A stretch of DNA of 20,268 nucleotides from JAZNQL01 sp045531205 (GCA_045531205.1 JAZSDN010000017.1:1-20268); one strand, 5' to 3'; positions 1-5,572 are shown, counted from the first letter of the stretch. Numbers and translations are program-made. Notes: generated by a model not told the origin, from the sequence alone.

Positions 1-2
1 CA

Positions 3-27
3 GGCGCGGGGGCGGTGGTCGCGCGCC
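3..27. repeat. GC-rich hairpin, first member of the family
   Basis: GGCGCG at 3-8 pairs with CGCGCC at 22-27 and is followed by TTATTT. It resembles the GC-stem plus (G)AATTT elements found between units throughout the window. It may end the minus-strand RNA that starts near 349, but that is inference. Confidence 0.5.
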
Positions 28-38
28 TTATTTGGGCA

Positions 39-120
39 GAACATTTGTTCGCTAAAAAAATCTTCCACGCTTCCGGGCTGTTCGCCGAACATTTGTTCTC
101 CCGTAACTGAACATTTGTTC
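39..120. promoter_or_regulatory. Cluster of three GAACATTTGTTC boxes (LexA-like)
   Basis: Exact copies of GAACATTTGTTC lie at 39-50, 87-98 and 109-120. The word fits the Firmicutes LexA/DinR consensus CGAAC-N4-GTTCG. No + promoter overlaps the cluster, so the binder could equally be a phage repressor that uses dispersed sites. Confidence 0.5.
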
Positions 121-134
121 GTTGGGGCGCTTGC

Positions 135-349
135 TTTAGCACGCTAAAGTGCTACTGTGCTGAAGCGACACGCCCGGCTCCGTTGTAGAAACTTGCTAAG
201 GCGGAAAGGAGCCCTTGCGGTCAACAACTCCGCAAGGGTGAATGCTATGAGTGTCAATCGTTGACACAACGGAGGACTTTTGTAAGGCTCGTGTAAGTTT
301 CCAACATCTCTAAGGGTAGGTTTGCTTGTTGCTCTTTCCCTTACCTTGT
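135..349 (-). ncRNA. Minus-strand structured RNA, copy 1
   Basis: A consensus minus-strand promoter at 356-384 reads leftward. In RNA sense the transcript opens with AAGGTAAGGGAAAG, then GTTGGAAACT and AGTCCTCCGTT. A hairpin follows (GTGTCAA 251-257 with TTGACAC 261-267), then a 9-bp hairpin (212-220 with 230-238). All these blocks recur in the same order in the RNA at about 3640-3813, where the first hairpin has a different but still complementary sequence. The open reading frame on this strand would begin upstream of the transcription start and has no ribosome-binding site, so I read this as noncoding. The 3' end is approximate. Function unknown. Confidence 0.65.
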
Positions 350-355
350 GACTAT

Positions 356-384
356 AGTATACCACAAACAAAAGCATTTGTCAA
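356..384 (-). promoter_or_regulatory. Sigma-A promoter, minus strand, for structured RNA copy 1
   Basis: On the minus strand TTGACA (379-384), a 17-bp spacer and TATACT (356-361). It diverges from the + promoter at 430. Confidence 0.8.
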
Positions 385-429
385 TACTTTTTTGTAAAAA
401 AAATAAAAAAATTTTTTTGTAAAAAACTA

Positions 430-458
430 TTGACAAAATAGATTTAATGTGTTATACT
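430..458 (+). promoter_or_regulatory. Promoter for gene 491
   Basis: TTGACA, 17 bp, TATACT, preceded by a long A/T tract. The -35 sits in a small CTATT/AATAG inverted repeat. Confidence 0.85.
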
Positions 459-490
459 AATTACAGAAAGAAAGAAAGAGGTAATTAAAA

Positions 491-820
491 ATGACACAGA
501 TTGAAAAAACAATACAGACACTCGCAACTCTCCCATCAGGTACAGTTCTCACTAAAAGAGAATACACAATGTTAAACTACACTACCCACAAAGAAGATTT
601 AAAAAACGGTAAAGATGACATTTATTTTACAGATTGGCAAAAAGTTCTTGATAATCCCGAACGATTTGGAGTAGAAAGAATTGAAATTTTTCACAAAGTT
701 CCTACTTCAAAAGTTACAACAGTTGATGTTCTTGAAATGGTAAAAAAAGGTTGTTCGGTAGAAGAAATTGAAAAAGCAATTTACACGACAACTAAAGAAG
801 TTCAAATAAAAATAAAATAA
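491..820 (+). CDS. Hypothetical protein, 109 aa
   Basis: I do not recognise this protein. The ATG follows an AAAGAGG ribosome-binding site and the consensus promoter at 430, and the frame ends in TAA. It is soluble and mixed alpha/beta by composition. A central acidic-aromatic stretch (DDIYFTDWQKVL, about residues 42-53) is followed by a helix-rich C-terminus containing VLEMVKKGCSVEEIEKAI (about 81-98), which looks like a small three-helix or HTH-like end, although no specific family is evident. It is the first member of the + strand array of singly promoted small genes and is probably expressed early. Confidence 0.85.
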   Translation: MTQIEKTIQTLATLPSGTVLTKREYTMLNYTTHKEDLKNGKDDIYFTDWQKVLDNPERFGVERIEIFHKVPTSKVTTVDVLEMVKKGCSVEEIEKAIYTTTKEVQIKIK

Positions 821-832
821 AAAAATTTCAAA

Positions 833-868
833 AAAACCCTTGACAAATCAAGGGTTTTCTGTTATACT
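833..868 (+). promoter_or_regulatory. Hairpin-embedded promoter for gene 901
   Basis: TTGACA (840-845), 17 bp, TATACT (863-868). The -35 lies inside a perfect hairpin: AAAACCCTTGA (833-843), loop CAAA, TCAAGGGTTTT (848-858). Read as RNA this is a terminator-like hairpin ending in UUUU for gene 491, so one element appears to serve both purposes. The A-rich AAAAAATTTCAAAAAA just upstream is UP-element-like. Confidence 0.8.
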
Positions 869-900
869 AATTACAGAAAGAAAGGAAAGAGGTAATCACA

Positions 901-1206
901 ATGACAAGAGAAGAAATTAAAAAGGAACTCGCAGAAATCAATACACTTGCTTATCAGAAAGCACACACTGCAACAGAGGTATTCAACAGAAGAACAGAAC
1001 TCTACAAAATGCTTGATGAAATCGCAAAAGCAGAAAGAGAAGAAAGACGAGCAAGACTTACTGAAGAAGAAAGAAATGCAGAAGACCTTGCAGAACTTGA
1101 AAATAAATTATTCTGCATTAGAATGGCAGACCATTACACAGAAGATACTTACAAAGTAATCGCAGAACTTGAAAAAAAGATTGAAGAAATGAAAAAAAGG
1201 GGTTGA
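901..1206 (+). CDS. Charged coiled-coil hypothetical protein, 101 aa
   Basis: No family recognised. The sequence is almost entirely Glu/Lys/Arg/Ala-rich with heptad-like spacing throughout (for example EIAKAEREERRARLTEEER, about residues 40-58), so a long amphipathic helix or coiled coil is expected. It has no Cys-rich motif or membrane segment. It starts after an AAAGAGG site. Its TGA stop (1204-1206) is made from the TTGACA -35 box of the next promoter. Possibly a dimeric host-interaction protein, which is inference from shape alone. Confidence 0.85.
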   Translation: MTREEIKKELAEINTLAYQKAHTATEVFNRRTELYKMLDEIAKAEREERRARLTEEERNAEDLAELENKLFCIRMADHYTEDTYKVIAELEKKIEEMKKRG

Positions 1207-1231
1207 CAAAACCCCAAAAGTGTGTTATAAT
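1199..1231 (+). promoter_or_regulatory. Hairpin-embedded promoter for gene 1266, overlapping the upstream stop codon
   Basis: TTGACA (1203-1208), 17 bp, TATAAT (1226-1231). GGGGTT (1199-1204) pairs with AACCCC (1210-1215) across the -35. A tract upstream means it could terminate minus-strand transcripts. The TGA of the preceding gene lies inside TTGACA. Confidence 0.8.
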
Positions 1232-1265
1232 TAAGACACAAAAGAAAGGAAAGAGGTAAATAAAA

Positions 1266-1481
1266 ATGGAAAAACTTACAATGAAAGAAATCAGAAAATT
1301 AGTAGAAAAAGGACTTGCCAAAGACATCACAAACGGCAGAGATAGAAAAGAAATAAAAGAACGCTATACACTCATCGGTCTTGCAACAGGCTACTACGGA
1401 GTAAATGCAAAGTTATTCCGTGGCGAAAGTGGTCAGCTTTACGCAATAACCAAAAGAACAAGTGCATTATACATCTTTTAA
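1266..1481 (+). CDS. Small basic hypothetical protein, 71 aa
   Basis: Unrecognised. The N-terminal third is a lysine/glutamate-rich helix (MKEIRKLVEKGLAKDI, about residues 6-21). The C-terminal half is Gly/Tyr-rich and likely beta (TGYYGVNAKLFRGESGQLYA, about 41-60). The protein is basic overall, compatible with nucleic-acid binding but not demonstrated. It has its own promoter and an AAAGAGG site, and its message ends at the strong hairpin at 1483-1504. Confidence 0.85.
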   Translation: MEKLTMKEIRKLVEKGLAKDITNGRDRKEIKERYTLIGLATGYYGVNAKLFRGESGQLYAITKRTSALYIF

Positions 1482-1482
1482 G

Positions 1483-1504
1483 AGAGGGCGAAAGCCCTCT
1501 TTTT
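1483..1504 (+). terminator. Rho-independent terminator after gene 1266
   Basis: AGAGGGC, GAAA tetraloop, GCCCTCT, followed by TTTTC. It starts two bases after the stop codon. Confidence 0.85.
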
Positions 1505-1509
1505 CGTTA

Positions 1510-1594
1510 GGCTCGGGCGAGCCCGAATTTAGGCGAACATTTGTTCGGTGTAATAAATAATCGAACATTTGTGCGGCAAAGCGAACATTTGAGC
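1510..1594. promoter_or_regulatory. GC hairpin plus LexA-like box cluster
   Basis: A GGCTC/GAGCC hairpin (1510-1523) precedes GAATTT. It is followed by a perfect box CGAACATTTGTTCG (1534-1547) and two degenerate boxes, GAACATTTGTGC (1563-1574) and GAACATTTGAGC (1583-1594). The layout mirrors 1-120. Confidence 0.5.
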
Positions 1595-1648
1595 ATCCCG
1601 AAACGCCCGGCTCCGTGGAAGAAGTAAAAAAAATTTTTAAAAAAAGTA

Positions 1649-1677
1649 TTGACTTTTTCATTGCTATGTGCTATAAT
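1649..1677 (+). promoter_or_regulatory. Promoter for gene 1705
   Basis: TTGACT, 17 bp, TATAAT with TG one base upstream (extended -10). Confidence 0.8.
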
Positions 1678-1704
1678 TAAGACAATGAAAGAGAGGTAAT
1701 AACA

Positions 1705-1851
1705 ATGACTTACGAAACTTATTCAATGATAGTAGATTTATTAGCAGAGGGTACAGACCTTGAACCCACTTACTCAATAGAGGAAATCGCAGAAATGACA
1801 GGTGCAACAGTAGCAGAGGTTGAGGAAATTGACCGAGCAGAAAATGAATAA
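1705..1851 (+). CDS. Small acidic HTH-like hypothetical protein, 48 aa
   Basis: The reading frame runs from an ATG 7 nt after GAGAGGTAAT to TAA. It is very acidic. Residues about 24-42 (YSIEEIAEMTGATVAEVEEI) have the shape of a short helix-turn-helix, with IAEMTG then VAEVEEI, as in sigma-like or MerR-like tri-helical folds. It is too small and too negative to be a confident DNA binder and could instead mimic DNA or contact host proteins. It has its own promoter. Confidence 0.75.
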   Translation: MTYETYSMIVDLLAEGTDLEPTYSIEEIAEMTGATVAEVEEIDRAENE

Positions 1852-1871
1852 AAAAATATTTAAAAAAACTA

Positions 1872-1900
1872 TTGACAAATAAGTATTTGTGTGCTATAAT
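1872..1900 (+). promoter_or_regulatory. Promoter for gene 1935
   Basis: TTGACA, 17 bp, TATAAT, extended -10 TGC, A-tract upstream. Confidence 0.85.
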
Positions 1901-1934
1901 AAATACAGAAAGTAAAGGAAAGAGGTAAATAAAA

Positions 1935-2150
1935 ATGAAAGAAACTTGGTTCGTATTAAAAAATAAATTTGGTGAAACAGTTGAAACTAATACAGACCGT
2001 TCAGTGCTTGAGCAACACAAAGCAGAGCGAGAGAGATACCTCCTCAAAAGTGGTGATACCATTGAGGTACTCAAACAAATGCCAAAAGCAGACGGATGGG
2101 ACAGACTTCCAACTATTGGCGACATCAAAGGAATGAATGATTTTATTTAA
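1935..2150 (+). CDS. Hypothetical protein, 71 aa
   Basis: Unrecognised. The N-terminus (MKETWFVLKNKFGETVETN) looks like a beta hairpin. A charged helix follows (RSVLEQHKAERERYLLK, about residues 22-38), and the rest is a short C-terminal tail. No metal-binding or catalytic motif is visible. It sits alone behind its own promoter and an AAAGAGG site. Confidence 0.8.
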   Translation: MKETWFVLKNKFGETVETNTDRSVLEQHKAERERYLLKSGDTIEVLKQMPKADGWDRLPTIGDIKGMNDFI

Positions 2151-2169
2151 AAAAATTTCAAAAAAACTC

Positions 2170-2198
2170 TTGACAAATTAAATAAAGTATGCTATAAT
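2170..2198 (+). promoter_or_regulatory. Promoter for gene 2233
   Basis: TTGACA, 17 bp, TATAAT, extended -10 TGC. AAAAAATTTCAAAAAA lies immediately upstream (UP-element-like). Confidence 0.85.
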
Positions 2199-2232
2199 AA
2201 TGACAGAAAGAAATGAAAGAGAGGAAAACAAA

Positions 2233-2379
2233 ATGAAATACAGAACAGTTGATACAAATGGATACTATTTCCCCACATACTTTAAAACAAAAAGAGAAGC
2301 AGTTGCTTACGCTTCAACAAGACCACATCTTGCAATAGAAAGAAAAATCGGGGGCAATTGGTTCCCTTGTAATAAATAA
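2233..2379 (+). CDS. Small hypothetical protein, 48 aa
   Basis: The ATG sits 7 nt after a GAGAGGA site. The protein is basic and aromatic (YRTVDTNGYYFPTYFKTKRE). Its pattern of beta strand, then KTKREAVAYAS helix, then beta strand ending in GGNWFPC resembles short phage proteins of the beta-alpha-beta integrase-AP2-like type, but I cannot assign a family. It is followed after 22 nt by gene 2402 with no promoter between, so the two are probably cotranscribed. Confidence 0.75.
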   Translation: MKYRTVDTNGYYFPTYFKTKREAVAYASTRPHLAIERKIGGNWFPCNK

Positions 2380-2401
2380 AAAAGAAAGAGGTAAAAAAAT
2401 T

Positions 2402-2668
2402 ATGTTAATGTCAGCAATCGAGGCACGAGGTGCCACAAAACACAGTATCGCCCCCACAATCGCAAGTATCGAGGAACTTGCCGAAATAGCACTTAACAAA
2501 GCGATTGACAATGGTAAGTATGCAACATCAATCAATGTTGATGACATTGAAACAAATACTTATTTTAGTCGTAACGACCTTTGCAGAGAAGTTGAAGAGT
2601 ATTTGAAAGCTTTAGGCTACTCAACAAGCAGAGGCTCAGGCGACAAAGTGGTTTACTTTAGTTGGTAA
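2402..2668 (+). CDS. Hypothetical protein, 88 aa
   Basis: Unrecognised. The start ATG follows GAAAGAGGTAAAAAAATT; a second in-frame ATG two codons later is an alternative. An N-terminal helix (SIEELAEIALNKAIDNGK, about residues 22-39) is followed by a helix-strand end, DLCREVEEYLKALGYSTSRG (about 58-77) and then VVYFSW. That pattern of a helix followed by a final hydrophobic strand ending in W is common in small phage proteins. It is cotranscribed with 2233. Confidence 0.8.
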   Translation: MLMSAIEARGATKHSIAPTIASIEELAEIALNKAIDNGKYATSINVDDIETNTYFSRNDLCREVEEYLKALGYSTSRGSGDKVVYFSW

Positions 2669-2688
2669 AAAAATTAAAAAAATTTTCA

Positions 2689-2725
2689 AAAACCCCTTGA
2701 CATTCAAGGGGTTTTGTGTTATAAT
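2689..2725 (+). promoter_or_regulatory. Hairpin-embedded promoter for gene 2753
   Basis: TTGACA (2697-2702), 17 bp, TATAAT (2720-2725). AAAACCCCTTGA (2689-2700) pairs perfectly with TCAAGGGGTTTT (2704-2715) around a 3-nt loop, giving a 12-bp terminator-like hairpin that contains the -35. Confidence 0.85.
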
Positions 2726-2752
2726 TAAGACAATGAAAGAGAGGTAATAATA

Positions 2753-2920
2753 ATGACAGATTTTGAAAAAATGGTTAATACTCTTAAAACAAGTGGTTGG
2801 ATAGAGGGCGTACACTATAATGTATGGAATAACCTTAGAGAAATTGAAATTTGTATTGGTGATGATAGTACTTATTTTAAGTATGATAAAAATGGAAATA
2901 TTTTAGAAATTACTTGTTAA
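2753..2920 (+). CDS. Small hypothetical protein, 55 aa
   Basis: Starts 7 nt after GAGAGGTAAT and ends in TAA. It has an N-terminal helix (DFEKMVNTLKTSGW) followed by a beta-rich segment with several aromatic residues (HYNVWNNLREIEICIGDD, about residues 21-38) and a terminal Cys. No family recognised. It lies alone between two promoters. Confidence 0.75.
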   Translation: MTDFEKMVNTLKTSGWIEGVHYNVWNNLREIEICIGDDSTYFKYDKNGNILEITC

Positions 2921-2926
2921 AAACTA

Positions 2927-2955
2927 TTGACAAATTCTAAAAAGTATGCTATAAT
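2927..2955 (+). promoter_or_regulatory. Promoter for genes 2983 and 3135
   Basis: TTGACA, 17 bp, TATAAT, extended -10 TGC. It begins 6 nt after the upstream stop codon. Confidence 0.85.
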
Positions 2956-2982
2956 AAAGACAATGAAAGAGAGGTAATAATA

Positions 2983-3120
2983 ATGACAATGACATTTACA
3001 GTTTACGATAATCATACAAACAAAATAATCTGCTCCAATGTAGATTGGGACACTGCCGAAGAGTATGTTGACAATGACAACTACACAGTAGTTAATAACT
3101 TAAACGGAATGTTTATGTAA
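2983..3120 (+). CDS. Small acidic hypothetical protein, 45 aa
   Basis: Begins after GAGAGGTAATAATA and ends in TAA. The pattern TFTVYDNHTNKIICSNVDW (beta strands) followed by DTAEEYVDNDNYTVVNN suggests a compact beta-beta-alpha-beta fold. The motif of an AEEYV helix followed by YTVVN resembles small phage proteins that align with gene 13163 only loosely. Function unknown. Its stop is followed immediately by the ribosome-binding site of gene 3135. Confidence 0.75.
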   Translation: MTMTFTVYDNHTNKIICSNVDWDTAEEYVDNDNYTVVNNLNGMFM

Positions 3121-3134
3121 GAGAGGTAATAATA

Positions 3135-3269
3135 ATGAATAGATACATAGTTGAATACAAATATCTTACCACTTGGAAACAGATAATCGAAGGCAGTAGT
3201 TTCATTGATGCTTGCAAAAGACACGGACTTAATCCAATGATGTGGAATTTAGTAGCACAAATTTATTAA
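3135..3269 (+). CDS. Small basic hypothetical protein, 44 aa
   Basis: The ribosome-binding site GAGAGGTAAT abuts the preceding stop codon and no promoter intervenes, so it is the second gene of a two-gene message. The fold pattern is beta (NRYIVEYKYLTTWKQIIEG), helix (FIDACKRHGL), then a short hydrophobic tail. Basic; no recognised family. Confidence 0.75.
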   Translation: MNRYIVEYKYLTTWKQIIEGSSFIDACKRHGLNPMMWNLVAQIY

Positions 3270-3288
3270 AAAAATTTCAAAAAAGGGG

Positions 3289-3317
3289 TTGACAAAACCC
3301 AACCCCTATGATATAAT
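3289..3317 (+). promoter_or_regulatory. Promoter for the structured RNA at 3324
   Basis: TTGACA, 17 bp, TATAAT with the extended -10 form TGATATAAT. The -35 is flanked by GGGGTT (3285-3290) and AACCCC (3301-3306), an inverted repeat with a 10-nt loop. No GAAAGAGAGG leader follows. Confidence 0.85.
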
Positions 3318-3323
3318 ATAAAT

Positions 3324-3527
3324 GTAGAGAGGGCGAGGGAAGTCCCTCGGCAATCCCCGAGAAAACAACATAACTGAACCGAGTAGTCGCGAATACGGAG
3401 TTTGGGTTGCGAGTAAAGGCTGATTGGAAAATGGGTGCGTTTCCCATCCTCTGCACTCCAATAGGACAAAGGGAAGGATAGTGCTTCGCAAGGGGCGTAA
3501 AGAATACCTTTGTCCTCTTTTTGTTTT
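3324..3527 (+). ncRNA. Structured RNA of about 200 nt, unknown class
   Basis: The unit has its own promoter and a strong terminator but no plausible ribosome-binding site and start pair. Paired elements visible by eye are CGAGGG/CCCTCG (3334-3349), TCGC/GCGA around 3387-3415, a long arm ATTGGA/TCCAAT (3423-3462) enclosing ATGGG/CCCAT, and AGGACAAAGG (3463-3472) with CCTTTGTCCT (3507-3516) followed by CTTTTTGTTTT. The last stem is the terminator, with an unusually large 34-nt loop. It is not tmRNA, RNase P or 6S RNA as far as I can judge. The minus-strand RNA at 3640-3813 points toward it. Confidence 0.7.
3463..3527 (+). terminator. Terminator of the 3324 structured RNA
   Basis: A 10-bp perfect stem (3463-3472 with 3507-3516) is followed by a T-rich tail. 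The loop carries a small internal TGC/GCA hairpin. Confidence 0.75.
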
Positions 3528-3530
3528 GGC

Positions 3531-3628
3531 GGCGCGCGGACGGCTGTTGCGCGCCGAATTTGTCAATAGGCAATCTGCCCAAACTTTTTCTCTCGGCTTT
3601 GTGCAAATTGCACAACGAACAAATGTTC
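3531..3628. promoter_or_regulatory. GC hairpin, TTTGTGCAA motif and LexA-like box
   Basis: GGCGCGC (3531-3537) pairs with GCGCGCC (3549-3555), followed by GAATTTGTCAATAGG. CAATCTGCCCAAAC and TTTGTGCAAATTGCAC lie downstream, then the box CGAACAAATGTTCC around 3616-3629. The minus-strand -35 (TTGACA) is kept but its -10 is missing, in contrast to the intact copies at 5677 and 14318. Confidence 0.5.
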
Positions 3629-3639
3629 CCGAAACAGAC

Positions 3640-3813
3640 AAGCACAAAGCCCTCGCTATTGCGAGAGCCCGTGCAGAAAGGAGAAAGTATGAAAACAAAA
3701 AACTGAAAAGGAGTGCCGTAAATCGCTTACGGAACGGAGGACTGTTTCAAGGCGGGCGGTCAGTTTCCAACCTATCAAGAGTAGTGTCCGTAGTGGTCTT
3801 TCCCTTACCTTCT
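3640..3813 (-). ncRNA. Minus-strand structured RNA, copy 2
   Basis: A perfect minus-strand promoter (3820-3848) reads into a transcript that shares ordered blocks with the RNA at 135-349: AAGGTAAGGGAAAG at the 5' end, GTTGGAAACT, and AGTCCTCCGTT. The next hairpin here is CCGTAA (3716-3721) with TTACGG (3727-3732), against GTGTCAA/TTGACAC in copy 1. The pairing is kept although the bases differ. A 3' hairpin, CTCGC/GCGAG (3652-3665), is followed by GGGCTTTGTG, a plausible end. Function unknown. Confidence 0.65.
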
Positions 3814-3819
3814 GATAGT

Positions 3820-3848
3820 ATTATAACAGATAACATTCAATTTGTCAA
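3820..3848 (-). promoter_or_regulatory. Sigma-A promoter, minus strand, for structured RNA copy 2
   Basis: TTGACA, 17 bp, TATAAT on the minus strand. It diverges from the + promoter at 3893, as copy 1 diverges from 430. Confidence 0.85.
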
Positions 3849-3892
3849 TACTTTTTTCAAAAAAATTAAAAAAATTTTTTTTAATTTTTCTA

Positions 3893-3921
3893 TTGACAAA
3901 TCTGAATTGATGTGCTATAAT
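3893..3921 (+). promoter_or_regulatory. Promoter for genes 3952-4387
   Basis: TTGACA, 17 bp, TATAAT, extended -10 TGC. A long A/T tract precedes it. Confidence 0.85.
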
Positions 3922-3951
3922 TAAGACACAAAAGAAAGAGAGGTAAACAAA

Positions 3952-4122
3952 ATGGCACTTATTGTAAATGGTATAATCTATGACTTTCTTGTTCTTAATG
4001 TTGCAAGGTCTTTCGGACTTGAAAGCGAAGAAGTTTTGAATTTCTACAACTTTGTTCTCAATGCAGAAAATGACGAAGAAATCCAAAAGGAATACAACAG
4101 AGTAATGGGGGTAACAGAATGA
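3952..4122 (+). CDS. Hypothetical protein, 56 aa
   Basis: First gene of a three-gene message. Starts 8 nt after AGAGAGGTAA. The acidic, mostly helical sequence has a hydrophobic N-terminus (MALIVNGIIYDFLVLNVARS) that is too mixed for a clear membrane helix, followed by ESEEVLNFYNFVLNAEN. No family recognised. The TGA stop overlaps the next start (ATGA), implying translational coupling with the zinc-ribbon gene 4119. Confidence 0.8.
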   Translation: MALIVNGIIYDFLVLNVARSFGLESEEVLNFYNFVLNAENDEEIQKEYNRVMGVTE

Positions 4123-4385
4123 ATACAAATCCTATTACTATTGCGAAATGCCCTCGTTGTAGCTCTATTGCACAGGTAAGGGAAGAAGAAATCGAGCAGA
4201 CCGAAAACAGCTTGAACATTATGTATAAATGCGGTTGCGGTGCAAGGTTTGTAAGAGTTTATGAATTCGTTACAGAATTTACTCTTAAAAATGAAAAAAC
4301 ACCAAATGAAGTAAGTCTTGCAATGCTTGAAGAATTGATGAAAGAAAATTCAGATGTATTAAAGAGATTGAAAGTGAGGCACTAA
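4119..4385 (+). CDS. Zinc-ribbon protein, 88 aa
   Basis: CPRC (Cys11, Cys14) and CGC (Cys38, Cys40) form a probable four-cysteine zinc ribbon over the first 45 residues, with beta-strand spacing typical of small nucleic-acid or RNA-polymerase-binding ribbons. The remainder is a helical tail (SLAMLEELMKENSDVLKRLK). The start overlaps the upstream stop, and gene 4387 follows after one base. A role in host transcription or DNA binding is inference from the fold. Confidence 0.75.
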   Translation: MNTNPITIAKCPRCSSIAQVREEEIEQTENSLNIMYKCGCGARFVRVYEFVTEFTLKNEKTPNEVSLAMLEELMKENSDVLKRLKVRH

Positions 4386-4386
4386 A

Positions 4387-4644
4387 ATGTTTAATGAAAT
4401 CGTAAAACTTTATAATTGGATAATTGAAGAGTTTGGTGATGTAGTTAAATTTGAAAATCTGTGGGATGGATACAAAATCACTTTCCCCAATGGTGCAGAC
4501 ATTGTGCAACATTCGGGTAGTTATCAGTCAAAACTCGGTTGTGTTGAGCCTGCGGGAATGCCTTGTGCTTTTCGCCCTATTACAATAGAAAAAGCGAAAA
4601 AAATAATTACAAAAAATCAAAAAAATCTTTTTGAAACCTCTTGA
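4387..4644 (+). CDS. Hypothetical protein, 85 aa
   Basis: Unrecognised. Third gene of the 3952 message, starting one base after the preceding stop with GAGG as ribosome-binding site. An N-terminal amphipathic helix (NEIVKLYNWIIEEFGDVVKF) precedes a beta-rich middle (GYKITFPNGADIVQHSG) and a short PITIEKAKKIITKNQKN helix. The TGA stop (4642-4644) lies inside the TTGACA of the next promoter, so the C-terminal codons also encode the promoter hairpin. Confidence 0.8.
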   Translation: MFNEIVKLYNWIIEEFGDVVKFENLWDGYKITFPNGADIVQHSGSYQSKLGCVEPAGMPCAFRPITIEKAKKIITKNQKNLFETS

Positions 4645-4669
4645 CAGCAAGAGGTTTTTGTGCTATAAT
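4634..4669 (+). promoter_or_regulatory. Hairpin-embedded promoter for gene 4697
   Basis: TTGACA (4641-4646), 17 bp, TATAAT (4664-4669). AAACCTCTTG (4634-4643) pairs with CAAGAGGTTT (4648-4657), followed by TT, so it is also a plausible terminator. The preceding gene's TGA is within the -35. Confidence 0.85.
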
Positions 4670-4696
4670 AAAGACAATGAAAGCGAGGTAATTAAA

Positions 4697-4933
4697 ATGA
4701 AATTAAGCGAATATCTTAAAGACAATGAAACAATTACATTGGCAGAGCTTTACAAAAGAGTTTATAATGATAGTGGGTGTTATCGTGATTGGGTTCTCTT
4801 TGAAAAAGTAGCTCGTGATGATAATTCAGTTGAAGTTATTCCCTACACCGACCATTCTCCAATGATGATAAAAAAAAGAAAAACTTTTTTTGAAAAAGTA
4901 CTTGACATTTTAAAATACTTGTGTTATAATTAA
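4697..4933 (+). CDS. Hypothetical protein, 78 aa
   Basis: The ATG after GCGAGGTAATTAAA is preferred over an upstream in-frame start at 4631, because that one would precede the promoter. A helical N-terminus (KLSEYLKDNETITLAELYKR) is followed by a beta stretch. The last 11 codons, encoding VLDILKYLCYN, are simultaneously the -35 and -10 of the next promoter. The stop TAA directly follows TATAAT. Function unknown. Confidence 0.8.
   Translation: MKLSEYLKDNETITLAELYKRVYNDSGCYRDWVLFEKVARDDNSVEVIPYTDHSPMMIKKRKTFFEKVLDILKYLCYN
4902..4930 (+). promoter_or_regulatory. Promoter for gene 4964, wholly inside gene 4697
   Basis: TTGACA, 17 bp, TATAAT, all within the 3' coding end of gene 4697. Confidence 0.85.
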
Positions 4934-4963
4934 CTCAACAAATTAAGAAAGAGGTAACCAAAA

Positions 4964-5434
4964 ATGGCAGACATTATTTTTATTTCAATCGTATCAATTT
5001 TATTTGTTCTTTGTATCGGTGGCTGGGTTTATTGTGAATGGATTGAACCACTCCGTGTAAAGTTGGCAATCGCTGAACATTTCCCAATGTTTGAAAGTGA
5101 AAGAAATACTTTCATCGAAAACAGCAAAATCATTGATGATAAATACTCCAAAGTTCAAAGACTTAAAGGCTCTATTGACAGATTAGAGGAAGAAACAAAA
5201 TACCTTACAGGTGCAGACCTTTTAATCGTCAAAGGTGCTATTGAAAGACTAAAAACAGAGTATGCAGAAATCAGTGCAGACTACAAACTTTCTAAAAGTA
5301 ATTTTGAAAATTACAAAGAAATGTTCTACATTCTCTATCCCTTTGCTCGTCCTTACGACAATTTTGACAAAGACTTTCCACTTGAAAAAAAAGAAATTCT
5401 TTTCAAAAATGTTAAAAAAGCATTGACAAATTAA
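4964..5434 (+). CDS. Membrane-anchored coiled-coil protein, 156 aa
   Basis: One N-terminal transmembrane segment (about residues 3-22, IIFISIVSILFVLCIGGWVY) is followed by a long soluble helical domain with coiled-coil character (KIIDDKYSKVQRLKGSIDRL about 51-70, continuing to about 120). A bitopic membrane protein with a cytoplasmic coiled coil is the likely form, as in many phage superinfection-exclusion or inner-membrane early proteins, but there is no family match. The last codons (LTN, then TAA) overlap the -35 of the tRNA-Thr promoter. Confidence 0.8.
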   Translation: MADIIFISIVSILFVLCIGGWVYCEWIEPLRVKLAIAEHFPMFESERNTFIENSKIIDDKYSKVQRLKGSIDRLEEETKYLTGADLLIVKGAIERLKTEYAEISADYKLSKSNFENYKEMFYILYPFARPYDNFDKDFPLEKKEILFKNVKKALTN

Positions 5435-5451
5435 AGAAAGTGTGATATAAT
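5423..5451 (+). promoter_or_regulatory. Promoter for tRNA-Thr
   Basis: TTGACA, 17 bp, TATAAT with TGATATAAT. The downstream GTAAATGTAATCAAGGGGG leader start is identical to that at 11652-11670. Confidence 0.85.
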
Positions 5452-5464
5452 GTAAATGTAATCA

Positions 5465-5486
5465 AGGGGGTGGAACCCCACCCCCT
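5465..5486 (+). ncRNA. Leader hairpin upstream of tRNA-Thr
   Basis: GGGGGTGG pairs with CCACCCCC around a short loop, 6 nt before the tRNA. It probably insulates or helps process the tRNA 5' end. Equivalent hairpins follow the promoters at 11623 and 14609. Confidence 0.6.
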
Positions 5487-5492
5487 CCAAAT

Positions 5493-5568
5493 GCACCGAT
5501 AGTTCAGTAGGTAGAACAACACATTGGTATTGTGTAGGTCGGGAGTTCAATTCTCCCTCGGTGCCCCA
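5493..5568 (+). tRNA. tRNA-Thr (anticodon GGT), CCA encoded
   Basis: Acceptor GCACCGA pairs with TCGGTGC. The anticodon stem ACACA/TGTGT closes the loop TTGGTAT, giving anticodon GGT. The T stem GGGAG/CTCCC carries TTCAATT. CCA is encoded at 5566-5568. The D arm is compact. Confidence 0.9.
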
Positions 5569-5572
5569 ATTT

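Noticed and set aside
39..120. CRISPR array
   Set aside because: The repeated GAACATTTGTTC is 12 bp with irregular spacing and no spacers of uniform length.
144..377. Minus-strand 77-aa reading frame
   Set aside because: It begins upstream of the minus -10 box at 356-361 and has no ribosome-binding site; the region is better read as a structured RNA.
3331..3350. RNase P RNA (GAGGGAAGTCC resembles GAGGAAAGTCC)
   Set aside because: The match has a mismatch, the 3' ACAGAA-type block is absent, and the RNA is too short.
3277..3924. Long overlapping reading frames on both strands
   Set aside because: They cross promoters, hairpins and two RNA units, start before transcription starts, and have no ribosome-binding sites.
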